NCBI RefSeq assembly: GCF_027942865.1
Contig: NC_134515.1
Coordinates: 33,049,449-33,113,448, forward strand
Reading direction: 5' to 3'
Length of the DNA: 64,000 nucleotides
Origin: Odontesthes bonariensis
Taxonomy: Eukaryota; Chordata; Actinopteri; Atheriniformes; Atherinopsidae
The notes beneath the pieces were generated by a model. That model ran no database searches. It saw nothing but the letters and a program-made list of their open reading frames with translations, and was not told where the DNA came from. Below are positions 1-26,301 of this stretch, piece by piece (position 1 is the first letter of the stretch; the number at the start of each line of letters is the position of its first letter). A program made the position numbers and the translations under genes.

Positions 1-600
1 AGTCTTGTGGAAGGCCTCAGAGATTACTTGAAATATGGACGTCCAAAAGGGAAGCAACTTGGGGCAGAACCAAAACATGTGCATCAATGTAGCCGGAGCC
101 TGCCTACATTTATCACAGTCAACCTCTGGTTTTATTTTGGAGAGCCTGACTTTAGTCCAGTAAACTCTGTGAATGAACTTGAGCTGTATGAGACTATGGC
201 GAGCGCAGATGGATGAAGAATGAATCTTTCTTAAAACTTCAGTCCAGTCTCCATCATCAAGTCTGTACCCCAAATCTGCCTCCCATTGTTGTCGTACAGT
301 TGTATCGTCAGAGGATGTAGAACCTATAATTGAAACGTATATACGGGAAACCGTTCTTTTATTGTAAGGATTCGTTTTCAGTATACGATCCAACATTCAT
401 TCAATTTCTAATCTGGTTGTACGAGCATAGCCTACTTTCAGAAGACTGTTTATTGTTTAGGATGATGAATTTTGAAAGTAGAATAAATTATTAATTATTT
501 AAAACACAGTAGTATTAACCAATATAAATATTATATGGCCATTTAAAGAACAAATCACACTAATGGATTAACAGATAATAAATAAAATATTGTTTAAGGG
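1..600. other. non-coding, no gene recognised
   Basis: No open reading frame here resembles a known protein, and no splice-bounded exon could be linked to a neighbour. The first 230 bases are moderately GC-balanced, and the rest is AT-rich, as is usual for fish intergenic DNA. A 69-codon open frame at 7-216 has no recognisable domain and looks accidental. Confidence 0.4.
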
Positions 601-611
601 GAAGTTTTTTT

Positions 612-929
612 TTGTTGTTGTTATTGGGGGCTATCGGGAGGCTTATAGGGGGCTTTCTACACACGCGTCAAGTGGGATGACGTCATCGACGTGCGCTGCT
701 GCAGCACAGCTCATTTATCCATCGTACTCAAAGTCATCTTCCACATCGTCAAAATCTGATAAATATTCTGTCATGTTGTACAAAACTAGCAGTAGCAAAA
801 TCCGTGTGAAGATAGCCGACCGTCACAGAGCACGGAGTAAATAAGCTGTGCTGCAGCGGCGCACGCCGATGACATCATCCCAGTAGACACGTGTGTAGAA
901 AGCCCCTTGTAAGCCCCCAATAACAAAAA
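612..929. mobile_element. foldback MITE with ~95-bp terminal inverted repeats
   Basis: The left arm (about 612-716) and right arm (about 840-929) are imperfect reverse complements. Both carry TTATTGGGGGCT near the outer edge, then GGGGCTTTCTACACACG, then a GATGACGTCATCG-like core, then CTGCAGCACAGCT at the inner edge. The roughly 120-bp centre contains, on the minus strand, a short acidic reading frame (DFDDVEDDFEYDG then stop). It looks like the C-terminal tail of a transposase-type protein and may be a remnant of the parent element. No coding capacity remains. Superfamily is not assigned because a clear target-site duplication could not be read. This is a non-autonomous DNA element by structure. 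Confidence 0.65.
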
Positions 930-1402
930 CACGGCAGCTGTGAACTAACAGAGCAATAGTACGTGTTCATTCATTCATTCGTCTTAAAGTATTGGTGAAA
1001 TAAAGACAGACAATGCCTTATTGTCTATGCCCTGTTCACTCCCATTATATGGATATACGCGGGCTCTCGAGTGATCTCGAAGGATACCAACTTTCACCAA
1101 ACTGTTATCTGTGAGTAGATGAACTTATTTTATGCCAGAAATAAAGTCCAGGTTTTAATTTAATTTTTTTTTTTTAACATATATAGGCTATTTGCTTAAA
1201 AATATTTGTACAGTTTTATGTGTATTCTATGTCAAAATATTCATATTTTTAGGAATACAGTATATTTATTTTATTAGTGTGGTTTAACTGTTTGGATGAC
1301 CTGACTTCCTTTCAAGTCATAAAACAGGCAGCAGACAAATACTGTTCAGTTTAATTAACAATTTCTCATCCCACTTCTCACCTCTAGGTTACCACAGCAG
1401 AG

Positions 1403-2950
1403 GTGGCACAGGTGTACCACACAGTCAAACACAATCTCAGCTACAACAGTGCTGACTATGCAGATGAACTGAAACTACATTTTTTATCGGATTCAAAAAT
1501 TTTGAAAAAAATTACTATTGGGAGAACAAAAGCAAAGGTTAAAGATGTCCTTGCTCCAAAGGCAGTGGGTGATGTTCTCAAGGCCCTAACATCAGATAAA
1601 CCCCTCCCATTCTCCATACAGATGCATCAAATAAAGGCAACAGGAAGATGTTTCCCCTTGCTGTTCAATACTTCACTCCGGAATGTGGGTTCACCAACAA
1701 AATGCTGGATTTCATTGAAAATGCAGATGAGTCTGCTGCAGGGATTGTAGCTCTCATAAAGCAGTCGCTTGACAAATTTGGTTTATCATTTGATCAAATA
1801 ACAGCATTTAGTCCAGACAATACAAATGTGAATTACGGAATTCACAAGTCTTTGTTCACCAACTTGGGGAAGAAACAAAAAAATCTGCTGCAAGGAAACT
1901 GCCATGTCCACATTATGCACAACACAATGAAGCATGCTCTTGACCAGCTCACTGTAGATGTGGAAAATGTGGTGCTGAAGGTTTATGGCTTCTTTTCCAC
2001 ATCTGCCAAAGAGACAATTACTCAAAGAGTTTTGTAGGTTTTGTGATGTTGAGTTCCAGGAAATTCTACGACATGTCACAACCAGATGGCTCTCTCTTAA
2101 TCCAGCCATTACCTGGCTAATGCAAGCCTGGACTGTGCTGAAGTCTTACTTCACCAGCCTGGGGGAGAAGTGTCCCAAACAACTTCCAGCTTTGTTAAGG
2201 CTCAGAGAGGATTCAACTGAGGAAGATGGAGACATTGTGAAGGTTTACCTTCTGTTCTGCAATAATATCCTCTGTCTCTTTGAGAAAGTTGTAAATCAGC
2301 TGGAGAGTGACAAAACCACCTGTGTTGAGTTTATATTCCATAATGGACAACTTCAAGAGAAAACTCACACAGAGACAAAATGACCAGTTCTATGGCTACT
2401 TAACTAAAATAAAGCTGTGGCGTCTCCTTCCACATGATGCAGACATGGCAAGGGCATATTTCACTGCATTTCTCAAGACACCACTGTCATATGTTGAGAA
2501 ATGGTTCAACTTTTCAGAAGACAACTGGCTGTTCTCACTGCAACCTCTCTCTGCATCATGGCACCTTGACCTTTAGTGACATTGTGAGGGTGACCACCAA
2601 GCTCAACCTCATTCATAAAGTTCATCCATGTTGACTTTATGAATGAGGTTGAGACATTCTGAAGAGGCTCAAAGAAGATGCTCTTCTAAAGGTGGCAGGT
2701 GGGTGGCTCTTTTTCAAGTAGCTGACCTCCCTAACATGCTGTGTATCATCAGCCACATCCTGACGTGCCAGCATCTACTGGATAGTGGAAAGGATATTTT
2801 CCAGAATGGCCAACAAGTGGAGTGACTGCAGGAACAGGTGCTCCATGGAGCTCATGAGGAGTGAGCTCCTGATCACTCTCAACTTTGAGCTGTCCTGTTC
2901 AGTGCACTTTGAAAGACAAAGAGTCACTCAGTGCTGCAAGGAGTAACATG
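1403..2950 (+). pseudogene. decayed hAT-superfamily transposase (SCAND3/ZBED-like host-annotated type)
   Basis: The coding similarity passes through all three plus frames: 1403-1630 (DVLAPKAVGDVLKAL), 1648-1980 (DASNKG region onward, KSLFTNLGKKQ), 1985-2380 (ILRHVTTRWLSLNPAI) and about 2781-2890 (VERIFSRMANKWSDC, SELLITLNFEL). The order and motifs fit a hAT transposase: RNase H-like segments with H-x-x-H-N and TTRWLSL, ending in the hAT dimerisation signature VERIFS. At least four frameshifts and internal stops separate the pieces, so no protein can be made. The N-terminal zinc finger was not found, and terminal inverted repeats were not identified. It lies upstream of (3' to) atp6ap1 with no apparent link to it. 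The hAT assignment is strong; the exact family is uncertain. Confidence 0.75.
2602..2653. repeat. perfect 20-bp inverted repeat (hairpin) inside the hAT fossil
   Basis: Arms 2602-2621 and 2634-2653 are exact reverse complements (CTCAACCTCATTCATAAAGT and its complement) around a 12-base loop. It sits where the transposase frame is broken, so it probably records a local inverted duplication rather than a functional site. Confidence 0.85.
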
Positions 2951-2989
2951 AAATACACTTGGAAAAAGAAGTAACTCCGTGAGCTAGAC

Positions 2990-3880
2990 TTTCTGATGAA
3001 TCCAAGACTGTTGAGAGAAGGAGTAATGTTTTGCACTTTTTTTGTTTACAAGTGTTATTTTTCTATTTTAAAATGTTCCCAGGGTTCACAAAGAGTCAGC
3101 AAGAACAGTTATTCACTTCAAAATGTACAGTAAGTTTTCTCTTTAGTTTATATTTTAAAAATTCATCTGTTGCACAGAAATGTGTTAATTGGTAATAAAG
3201 CATTTCAAGATTTAAGTAAGTTTAAGTATGACTAATTGCTTTCTTGATCACCCCTTTACTAAAAACCCTTGCAGAAAATAAAACCACTGCTTTCAGGCTC
3301 CTGCAGGTTTCCACCACCTGCAGCAGTGGCCATGGTCCAGAGCAGCTGTACTGGGCCTCCCTTATTTTAATTTCTGAAAGGTGGCAACCCGAGATGCAAC
3401 AGTACAGCATGGACAGTATTATTTCACATAGGACATCTCTGGTCTGTAATGAAAAGCAGTGGGCCTCTTTCTCTTGATTAATGATTAACTTTATGTGAAA
3501 TAGAATGGAGTGAGATTATGAGATTATCATGAATAGTGTTCCACAAATTAAAGAACAATTGACTAATTTGCGAATTTGATGTAACTTGCCTTGTTACAAG
3601 GTGAAAAGCGCGCAGCCGTCCTAGCAGAGAGACCATAGCCCCTCTTACTCCCGGGGGTCTTCTGTAAATCGTAAACGATGGTGCCAAACTGAGGGAAATT
3701 AAAATATATAAGGCATGTGTTGGACTAATGGCCGACAAGTTTCTATTTAATAACTCTTAAGTATAAAAGTGATGTAAAACATTTCTACATAGGACTGTAC
3801 TTAATACTTCAGTTCATAAACACCTTTTCTGGTATTAACAAAAGAATTTCAAAGTTTTAAAGACACAAACTTCATGGTTG
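2990..3880. other. non-coding intergenic, nothing recognised
   Basis: AT-rich sequence with scattered short open frames on both strands and none with a recognisable domain. No repeat family could be named. A small GC-richer patch near 3600-3670 has no evident function. Confidence 0.35.
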
Positions 3881-3951
3881 TTATAACAGCCAGGGCCGAG
3901 ATGTGGCGCTTCCAGTCGTAACAGTTCGTTTCCCAGTCGGTCTGCCGCGTA

Positions 3952-4076
3952 ATGGAGGGGGAACAGTTTCCTTTCCTGGGAGCTGCCAAATATTACCTTA
4001 TGAGCCGAAACCGCTGGCATTTGAGAGATAACTTCTTGTCAAGGAAGTACTGGAAACTAAACGAGACGGTGAAAAA
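3952..4076 (+). other. small unexplained ORF in a GC-richer block; possible first exon
   Basis: The frame opens with MEGEQFPFLGAAKYYLMSRN and continues for about 40 residues of protein-like composition, with several aromatic and basic residues. It then meets a possible splice donor (ACG|GTGAAA) just before an A-run at 4073-4083. The upstream 70 bases contain several CpGs, unlike the AT-rich flanks. No downstream exon was found, and I do not recognise the protein. It could be a transposon-encoded exon, a lost gene fragment or chance. Read-through past the donor gives 61 codons ending at 4137. Confidence 0.25.
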
Positions 4077-4139
4077 AAAAAAAGCTTGCACAGTCAGCTT
4101 GGTCGCTGCCTTCCTCAGTGCAGTCTCACTGTTTTGAAT

Positions 4140-5081
4140 CGCAGTAACTATGGCAACAAAAAGGTATTTCAGTGTTGACGTTACACAAAGCAGAAAACAT
4201 TCATTCGTTCATTTACAGTACATTCAATAATATTTTAGTTATCAGGAATTGATGCACACAGCTGTCTAACTAAATGATTAGGTTGTTCTCATTGGTGTGA
4301 TGAAATTATTGGAATAAAGATTTCAGCATTTTGACATTATTTAATCAGTAAAACAACCAACACAGTATTCTACAATAATACATTATCCAAACTGCAGCCC
4401 AAAATCAAATTATCCCATCATAATGTTTAGATATCTTTATTTGCTTTTTAAAACAATGTACTGTACACGTCATGGCAACTGCACATCCATATCATTGACA
4501 AAACTTAGACACCGTCATTAAATAAGTTGAAGACCCTTTGACAAAGGGTCAATTTTAAGGGTACGTTCAGCATAGAAGTCTTTCTATATAAATAAATTAT
4601 TTGTCAAGAGAATATTTTATTGCAGTGAACTTGTGTGATTGAACCCTGATAAGTAAAAGCAAAATTCCAGTTCAGAACACATCACAAGTGATCTATTATA
4701 TACAGGCACTTCTTTCATTACCAGTAGTCTTATCTAAGCTGGGGAAAAAAATCTGCATTTAGGCAAAGAAGGCATTATTTGGTAAAGTGCAAATTATTCT
4801 AGGGAAAATATCAAGAGCAGATGGCAAATCTTTAAGCACATGCACTCAAAATCAAACGGTAAAAGTTGCATCAATTTTGGCACATGTAGATATGGAGAGT
4901 TGAAGTGGAATGTGCCTTGGAAGCTATCAGCATCCAAAAAACCTGGAAGGGGTCAAAAATGAAAACTAAATAAGAATATCTAAGAAGTAAGATTCAAAAG
5001 TTCAAAATGTATAAAAGCAACCTACTAGGGGGGACTAAAGGACACTAGAATGTGTGCATGTTTGTGTATTTTAGGAACACT
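4140..5081. other. 3' flank and 3' UTR of atp6ap1 (minus strand)
   Basis: No gene is seen. The sequence adjacent to the atp6ap1 stop (5082) would be its 3' UTR on the minus strand. It is AT-rich with several ATTTA-like stretches. The exact polyadenylation site was not determined. Confidence 0.4.
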
Positions 5082-8000
5082 TCACTCCGACTGAGGGACA
5101 GAAATCGACGGCCCTTTGGGGTCATCGAATCGATCCATGGTGTTTAGCTGCATTATCATGTGCAGACCGTACACAAAAATTAGCAGCATAAGTAATGAGG
5201 TGAGCAGGCCCATCCAAATCCCTGGAGTGAAGAAGCCTGCACAGTCACTGGCATAGGAGAAGTTTGTTCCATTGGCCAAACCAAAGCCCTGAATCTAAAA
5301 CAAAAAAATATATATACATTTGTGAAATACTTCATGACTAAATCAAAACAGTCTTGCTATAGTGGTGACAGTCTGTGTGACGTGAGTACCTGGAAGTCGA
5401 TAAAATTGAGCCTAAACTGGGGTGAGGTTTGGTTGGAGCTGTTTGGAACCAACAGGGCATTTTGGAAGCTGCTGACAGAATTGCAGTGGAAGGAATACTC
5501 GGCAGGGGCGTAGATACTGCGCCTCCCAGTGAAAGAAGCAGTTAGACCATTCATCTGGAGCTGCACAGAATCCAGGGTGAACCAGTTTCGTGCAGACACT
5601 GGATAGAGCCGCTGACTCATTGTGAAACTACAGTTCAAGAAAACAAGGGCATTGGGTATGTTAGTGAAAACATATCAGAATAACAGAGCAGCATTCATTT
5701 CTACGAATGAGAAAAATAGTGCCAGCATATATGAACAAGAGTTGAACTTTTAACAGCTTAACTTCTGATGTATGTATATGTATGCATATGTATGGCCCAT
5801 GGCTGAAAGAACAACAGAGAAAAAATTAGCTATTGGTTGGTTTGAGATTGGCCTAAGCAGAGGGAATGTCAGCATTTTATTTCACAAAGGTGTACTATTA
5901 CAGTACAACTCTTATTACTAGTACAACTCCTCTGGGACTACTGTAGACCTGGGCCAACTCAGTTACATGTCACTACTGCTCATCAAAACAGCAGAAACAA
6001 TTAGAAGGCAAACAGTTGTTTAGATTTAACACTCAAAAAGGTTAGAGAATTAAGAATCATCTTCAATAATGGGGGCCACACAAATCCATGAGCCTTTTTA
6101 ATAAAACATTTCAACTGTTCCTTTACAGAAGTAATTTATTGCCTTACCTTAGTGTGTAACCCGATGCATAATTGAGCACAAGCCTAAGTGAGAAAACGCA
6201 ATACATTGAAATGACTTCTTTCAATTACATTAAAGTGAAGTTCTCTTGTATAATGGTGGATATTTTCTATGAAATTATAAAAGGTCATCTTACACCGAGT
6301 TAGTGGTGTTACACATGGATCCAGTCAAGGATGGGGTTTCTGTGGCGAGGTCAACCCATTCTGAAGTCCTTGAGAGGCTGACATTGAGATTTTGCACCCA
6401 TAGCATTATGCAAGGACTACCTGTTTGATTAAACATGATGGGTGGCTTTACATCAGTTACAGCTGCTTGTAGTAAGGACCGGCCCACTTGCTGGTTTGAT
6501 ACAGACTTTTCAGAAATGACCTGCAAAAGGAATACAAGTGCTCAATTATTTCTGGCCAAATATTCAGACTGTTTTATTTTAACTAAGTATACCCTCTTTC
6601 AGTACTTAAGTTTTACATATCAGTTTCCACAAAATAAGAAAACACATCTGGTCCTTGCCTGGTCTTAAAATTAGGTAAATAAAACCTAATATAAACAACA
6701 CCACATTAGATATTCTTCCATGTCATAATTCAATTAACAAAAACCAAGTAAAATGTAGAAGCCATGTATTCTATTTGTGCTGTGATCTACTTTAACATAG
6801 CAACTGAGGCATGTTGAGTCTGAGATATAGTTATTGTCCATTTGTTTTTTCAGTGTTTGTCAACACTGCATGGTTGCACATTGGCCTGGACTTGCTGGGA
6901 CGTTCACTCCAAGGAAGATTAGCAACTGCCTTGAATGTTTTCCACTTGTAACAAATTTTTCTCACTGTTGAATGATGGAGTCCAAATATTTTTTTTAATG
7001 GCTCTATAACCCCTCCAAGATTGATGATCAAAAACAATTGCTTCTCTAAGATCATTGCTGGTGTTTTTTCTCCTTGGCACTGTTTTAACACACACCTAAA
7101 TGCTCCAAACCCAAAACTGCTTTTTATAGAGGTGGTCACAGTTGTAAATCGATTAGGAGTGCCTGGCTCCTTCTCATCCTCCTAGTTTCTATGGACACTG
7201 TAGAAAAGCTTCTACATTTCAGCTATGATTTTTTTTCTAGACAAATAATGACTCAGGTCATGTGTTGTCATTTATCTGAAGTTGAATAAATTTTAAGACT
7301 AGGTAAGGATCAGATTAGTTTTTAATCATGTCTGTTAGTTATAACTTTGTAATTTATAAGAGTGTTTACTTCTTCTTTCACAAGACCGTTTTATATAAGG
7401 ACAATAATGAAATTTTACTCTTGCAGGCTGGAGTCCTGTGTATATGGCAGTGTGGGGAAGATCTTTTGCTTTCATGAAACTTAGAATTTTTCCAATCATT
7501 TCATCTGTGGACAACAAGATGTATTCAAGTTAAATACTACACATCAAAAACTGTTTCAACACTAGACAGCTGATTACAACTAAATATTGGCCCAAAATTA
7601 TTCAAATAATTTGAACTGTTAAAACATACCATTGTCACGTAGGACTTCCTTGCACAACTTGTGCATACTGTTAAACAATTAAAAAAAGGGAAAGGATAAA
7701 TTTGTCAACATCTTCATTTCAAAATACAATATAGATTACCTACAATATTTCAGGAAAACAAAAAGTCTCACTCGCTACAGTAAGGTAGATTGATGAGCAA
7801 CAGATTGCTGACAGATGTGTTGATGCTCAAGTGTGAGAGAGTGTCTGCATCCACAAGCAGAGGCGGAACACCAAGCGTCTTGTGCAGCAGAGTGGGGATG
7901 GCAGAGAGGCCTGCCCACTCCAAGGCAGGAAGTGTCACTGATGAAGAAGAGGACTGGAGTGCAGCCTGAAAAGGAATGAGAGGAAAGAAATATTTTTTTA

Positions 8001-9258
8001 CCAATCTTCATTTTGTACTAACAATCATCAACTAAATTAAACGTTAATCAACAATTATTGATTTATCCTAAACCTACCTCTAGGTTTTTAAAGGCACTTT
8101 CCTGCTTGTTTCCAAACACTCCACCAAAAACCGTGAAGTCATCTTTGCTCAACTGAACACAAATAGAAGGCAGTAATATATTTTGGTTTTGGAAAACACA
8201 AGATTATCAAAATAGGTACAACAAAAATCAACTCTATTAACCAGCCACAAAAAAAGATCATTCAGCACAAACAAACGACCTTCACAGTGTGCTAACCGGG
8301 AACTGTGAAACGGGAAGTGACCCCATTGTCACACCAGATTGAGAAGACTGTTAAGTGTCACATGAGTATGCATTGCTGTAGCTACTATGCATGATTCCCC
8401 TTTGTTACTCCGTTTTATGCAACTTGTAATACGCAGCAGGGATCTGTTTTTTATGTAGCAGACACCGACCTTGTCCTGCAAAAACATAAGCACAGTGTGG
8501 GAGCCAGAGCCAAAGACAGAGGTGAGGTAGGCAGCCAACTCGTCATTGGATGTTATGTGACCAGCTGCAGGTGGGGCCACCACTGGTAAACTTAAAAAGG
8601 AAAAAAAAAAAAAGAAAGATAAATACAATTAGTATTTGTATTTACATTTACATTTACATTTACAAATAGTATCAACACAGATCTCAAAACACTTCATGCA
8701 ATAATTGCATCAGTTCCATAGTGCAACACATGTCATGTTTTCCTGTTAAGGATGGCCATCACTCACTCAAAACAGAATTGAAGTAAGACTTAGAATAACC
8801 TAAAAATAACATATCTGAATAGTTCACTTCAACACACAACTGTTAGATATACACCTTTTATCTTGACACAGTACAACCCTAAAACACCTACTGGTATTTC
8901 ACTTCCTCCGTTTCTCATACTATATGTGCCTCCCCGTTTTACTGTGAATAAATGAACCCTTTCCCCTCTCTGCAAATGTTGTTGCCGTTTTTACACGCAA
9001 AAAATATACATATGTTAGCCATGCTAAGTTAGTAGAAACGCGACTAGCTCTAAATGTTAGCATTAGCATTCCGGGCAGACTTTATTGTTAAGGGGAGTGT
9101 TAACAGATAAATATATAATTGAAATGAAATATTTACCCATCACTGGCCCACATAAGAAATGGCACTTGTGCAGTAGCGCTCGCTGAAGGTAAACGGGAGA
9201 GGAAAAAGAAAAGAAAAACCACTAGTCGCCCTCCACTACAGAACTTCGATCCTGCCAT
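5082..9258 (-). CDS. atp6ap1: V-type proton ATPase accessory subunit S1 (Ac45)
   Basis: Ten exons were read on the minus strand: 9137-9258, 8470-8590, 8078-8152, 7772-7965, 7630-7667, 7419-7504, 6294-6520, 6148-6183, 5390-5627 and 5082-5294. All joins have GT-AG borders and continuous phase, giving about 449 aa, close to the family length of about 470. The product is a type I membrane glycoprotein of the V-ATPase Vo sector, needed for pump assembly and acidification of secretory and lysosomal compartments. Exon 1 encodes a signal peptide (MAGSKFC... with VVFLFFFL). The luminal domain has several N-x-S/T sites. Exon 10 carries one membrane helix ([19 protein letters not shown]) and the short cytosolic tail [19 protein letters not shown], which is strongly diagnostic. 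The gene diverges from gdi1. Intron 6 holds a Tc1 fragment at about 6835-7130. Fish may have two paralogues, so an a/b suffix is not assigned. I did not locate the furin-type cleavage site used in mammals. Confidence 0.97.
6835..7135 (-). mobile_element. Tc1/mariner transposase N-terminal fragment
   Basis: The minus-strand frame contains a helix-turn-helix pattern typical of Tc1-like transposases: a [20 protein letters not shown] segment followed by [18 protein letters not shown]. This corresponds to the paired-like DNA-binding region with its GRPSK-like linker. Only the N-terminal ~85 residues are recognisable. The catalytic DDE domain and terminal repeats are absent. It lies within atp6ap1 intron 6 in the same orientation as the gene. 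Confidence 0.8.
9137..9258 (-). promoter_or_regulatory. atp6ap1: first coding exon of atp6ap1 and start-codon choice
   Basis: The ATG at 9256-9258 (minus) is followed by a basic n-region, a hydrophobic core and a small-residue region (SASATA) before the mature segment [10 protein letters not shown], as expected for Ac45. The exon ends with a GTAAAT donor at 9136. No in-frame upstream ATG gives a better signal peptide. Confidence 0.8.
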
Positions 9259-10398
9259 TTTAGTTGAGCTTTTCCGTACTGCTCAGCTCACGTGACTCCA
9301 ACCAGCTGACAGTCATGTGCAACGCTACAGCACTTCCTGCTTCTTTCATTCAACTGCCCATCGCCTAACTGCCTTTTAATCCAGCTTTGCTCCCCTTTTC
9401 TTTTTCCTGTCGCACTAAGAGCTCAGGAGTGAATGAACTGTTCGAAATATTGGGACATAGACCACTGTCACGACAAGCCTTTCTGCCGTGAGACTATCTA
9501 CATCATCACATTGTTCAGCCAAGCATGTCTCGTTGCAGCCGAACATTTGATATACTATACATCGACTTCCAATGATGCCTTTAACATACACCGAGTTGTG
9601 TTGTGTATTTTAGTAACGGCCTTTCTCAAAGTCTGGGGGTACACTTGGCAACTGTCCAAGGTTCTGACATAGGCCTACTCATTTTATTTTTATTTATCGG
9701 CATTTCACCACGTGTCATTATGGCCCGTTATTCTACCATTGCACTTTCATTGGAAACCCTAAAGAAAAATATGTAAGTCAAAATGTTCACCGTATTTACA
9801 AGGGTTGCGTGCTTTCAGTTCAATGAAAGCAACTCCCATCCCCATCCGCACAGCTGTGGCGGCGGATGGATACCACTGCCCGCATCCACGCAATGCTGCG
9901 CCTTCAACTGGGAAGGAAAGACAGATAAGAAAATAGAGACCACACACTTGGTAAGCTGCAAAATTTCCAAACAATTGTTAAAACCCCTGGCCTAGCTGTC
10001 AAACGAAACTGTGTGTTTGTATGAAAAAGCGCATCTTAAAGCGAACTCAAAGCGGTGTTTTCTCAAAGAGACAATGTTTCAGTTTGAAGCCATTGTGTTG
10101 TAAAGTGGGGAGAGAGAGAAGGAGGATGCGCACTATTTCCCGACGCGCAACGACATTATTCTAGAGTGCTACACTATCAGGGCCATCTTTGGTCGTTCTC
10201 GCCGGTGACAGTGTGGACGATATATTCCATTGGTCATTAACGCTCGATGATTAATGAATAATATTTTACTCTGAAGAGCCGTTTTAAAGCAGTTGGCCTA
10301 AGAAAGGCTATCCCCCTGCGTTTGGACCATTTGCATTATTTCCTTAAGTAACCTTCAATTCTCAAGGCAAAAGGATACGGGAGAGACGGTGATACAAC
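9259..10398. promoter_or_regulatory. divergent promoter region between atp6ap1 and gdi1
   Basis: The two start codons (9258 minus, 10399 plus) are 1.14 kb apart and point away from each other. The interval is enriched in CpG near both ends (about 9170-9310 and 10100-10230) and lacks repeats. The last ~190 bases before 10399 are probably the gdi1 5' UTR. The short open frame at 9433-9672 has no recognisable domain and is not called as a gene. Transcription start sites cannot be fixed from sequence alone. Confidence 0.6.
9288..9296. promoter_or_regulatory. CLEAR-like E-box (TCACGTGAC) in the atp6ap1 promoter
   Basis: The palindromic core TCACGTGA with a following C matches nine of the ten bases of the CLEAR consensus GTCACGTGAC, bound by TFEB/MITF-family factors at lysosomal and V-ATPase genes. 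It lies 30 bases upstream of the atp6ap1 start codon, in the CpG-richer shared upstream region. Binding is inferred from motif and gene identity only; a 9-base match can occur by chance. Confidence 0.55.
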
Positions 10399-25125
<14,727 letters not shown>

Positions 25126-26297
25126 GGAAAGACCTCAACTTGGATTTGTCTCTTTTTGAAGATGAGTATCGCTTTACAGGAGGATTATCTATGCAGACAG
25201 ACATAATATTACATACACTTGTACTAAAACTTACAACTTACAGAATTATATGATTTTTAATTATCACAAATTGTTCTGAAAGAGAAGATAATGGTTTTAA
25301 CTAATGTTTTAACTATTTGGAATGGAACATGAGACTAATCTGATAAATAACTTGCGAAGAGGATTTGTGTAAAGGACATTTTGGAGCAAGTGCAAAGTGC
25401 TACAGACGGCACAAATGGACATTATGTAGTTGCCATGCGACCAGGTTTACATTGTGTCTCTGTAATAGATGTAGAACACAGAGGCCTGATCCAGTCAGCA
25501 ATAGAAAGGGCATAGAGGCACCACTCAGTCCTACAATTCAGGAACTGTACATCTTCATAATTCCTTTATATCCATTTTCTTTTTCACTGCAGCCTCTAAC
25601 CTACCGCACTCTCTCCTGCTTTTTATAACATATCACCTACAGCGCCTCTCATTGATTCTCAGCCAGTGATTGTGGCAACAGGACATTATTGCCTAGTGTC
25701 AGTTGAGCTTCATGCTTTAATAATCATGCCATTATAACTGCTGTGACATGAGCTGTGCAGAGGAGAGACATGGTGGAGCAAACTCAGCTAAAGTTCCACA
25801 TGATTCACAACATAACTCTCATAGGAATGACCCAGCAGTCTCTCAATCTCTGCCTTTGGCACCACCCAACATTTGCCATGGTGGCGTTTTTTCAATGTGT
25901 CTTTCAGCATCTTTTCCTGCAAGGTTACTGGCATCTGCTCTGATCCCCACATCAGGATGCCCCTTGCTACAATCCTCTCCTTGTTAGCTGGGTGAGCACC
26001 TCCATCCAGATGATCATTCTTCAATGTTACATTTACGTCGGCATGCTGAAACTGGCCTGCAGGCAAGTAAAGAACATCGGTTCAATGCAATGCAGCTAAC
26101 CACATCTACTCAAACGCTCAGATTGATATATGTATAGACAACCCCTCAACAAACTCAGTTGTCAGTTAATAATCATGATGAAACCTTCAAGTTCAAGAGC
26201 AGTTTATGAGAGTAACTTTCCTCCCTTTTTTCTCTGCTACCTTTTCATGTTCAATTTACTTTCAGTTTCACTCACCAGTTCACTTGCTATTCGGTTC
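25126..26297. other. intergenic gdi1-itih6, one unassigned ORF
   Basis: The most protein-like frame is 25788-26066 on the minus strand (92 codons, ending AEIERLLGHSYESYVVNHVEL-like). It has an AG acceptor-like TTGCCTGCAG near its start. I recognise no domain and no partner exon. It could be a repeat-derived frame. The rest shows nothing. Confidence 0.3.
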
Positions 26298-26301
26298 TTA
26301 A

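Noticed and set aside
9433..9672. 79-codon open frame between atp6ap1 and gdi1
   Set aside because: No domain, no splice partner, and it lies within the shared promoter region.
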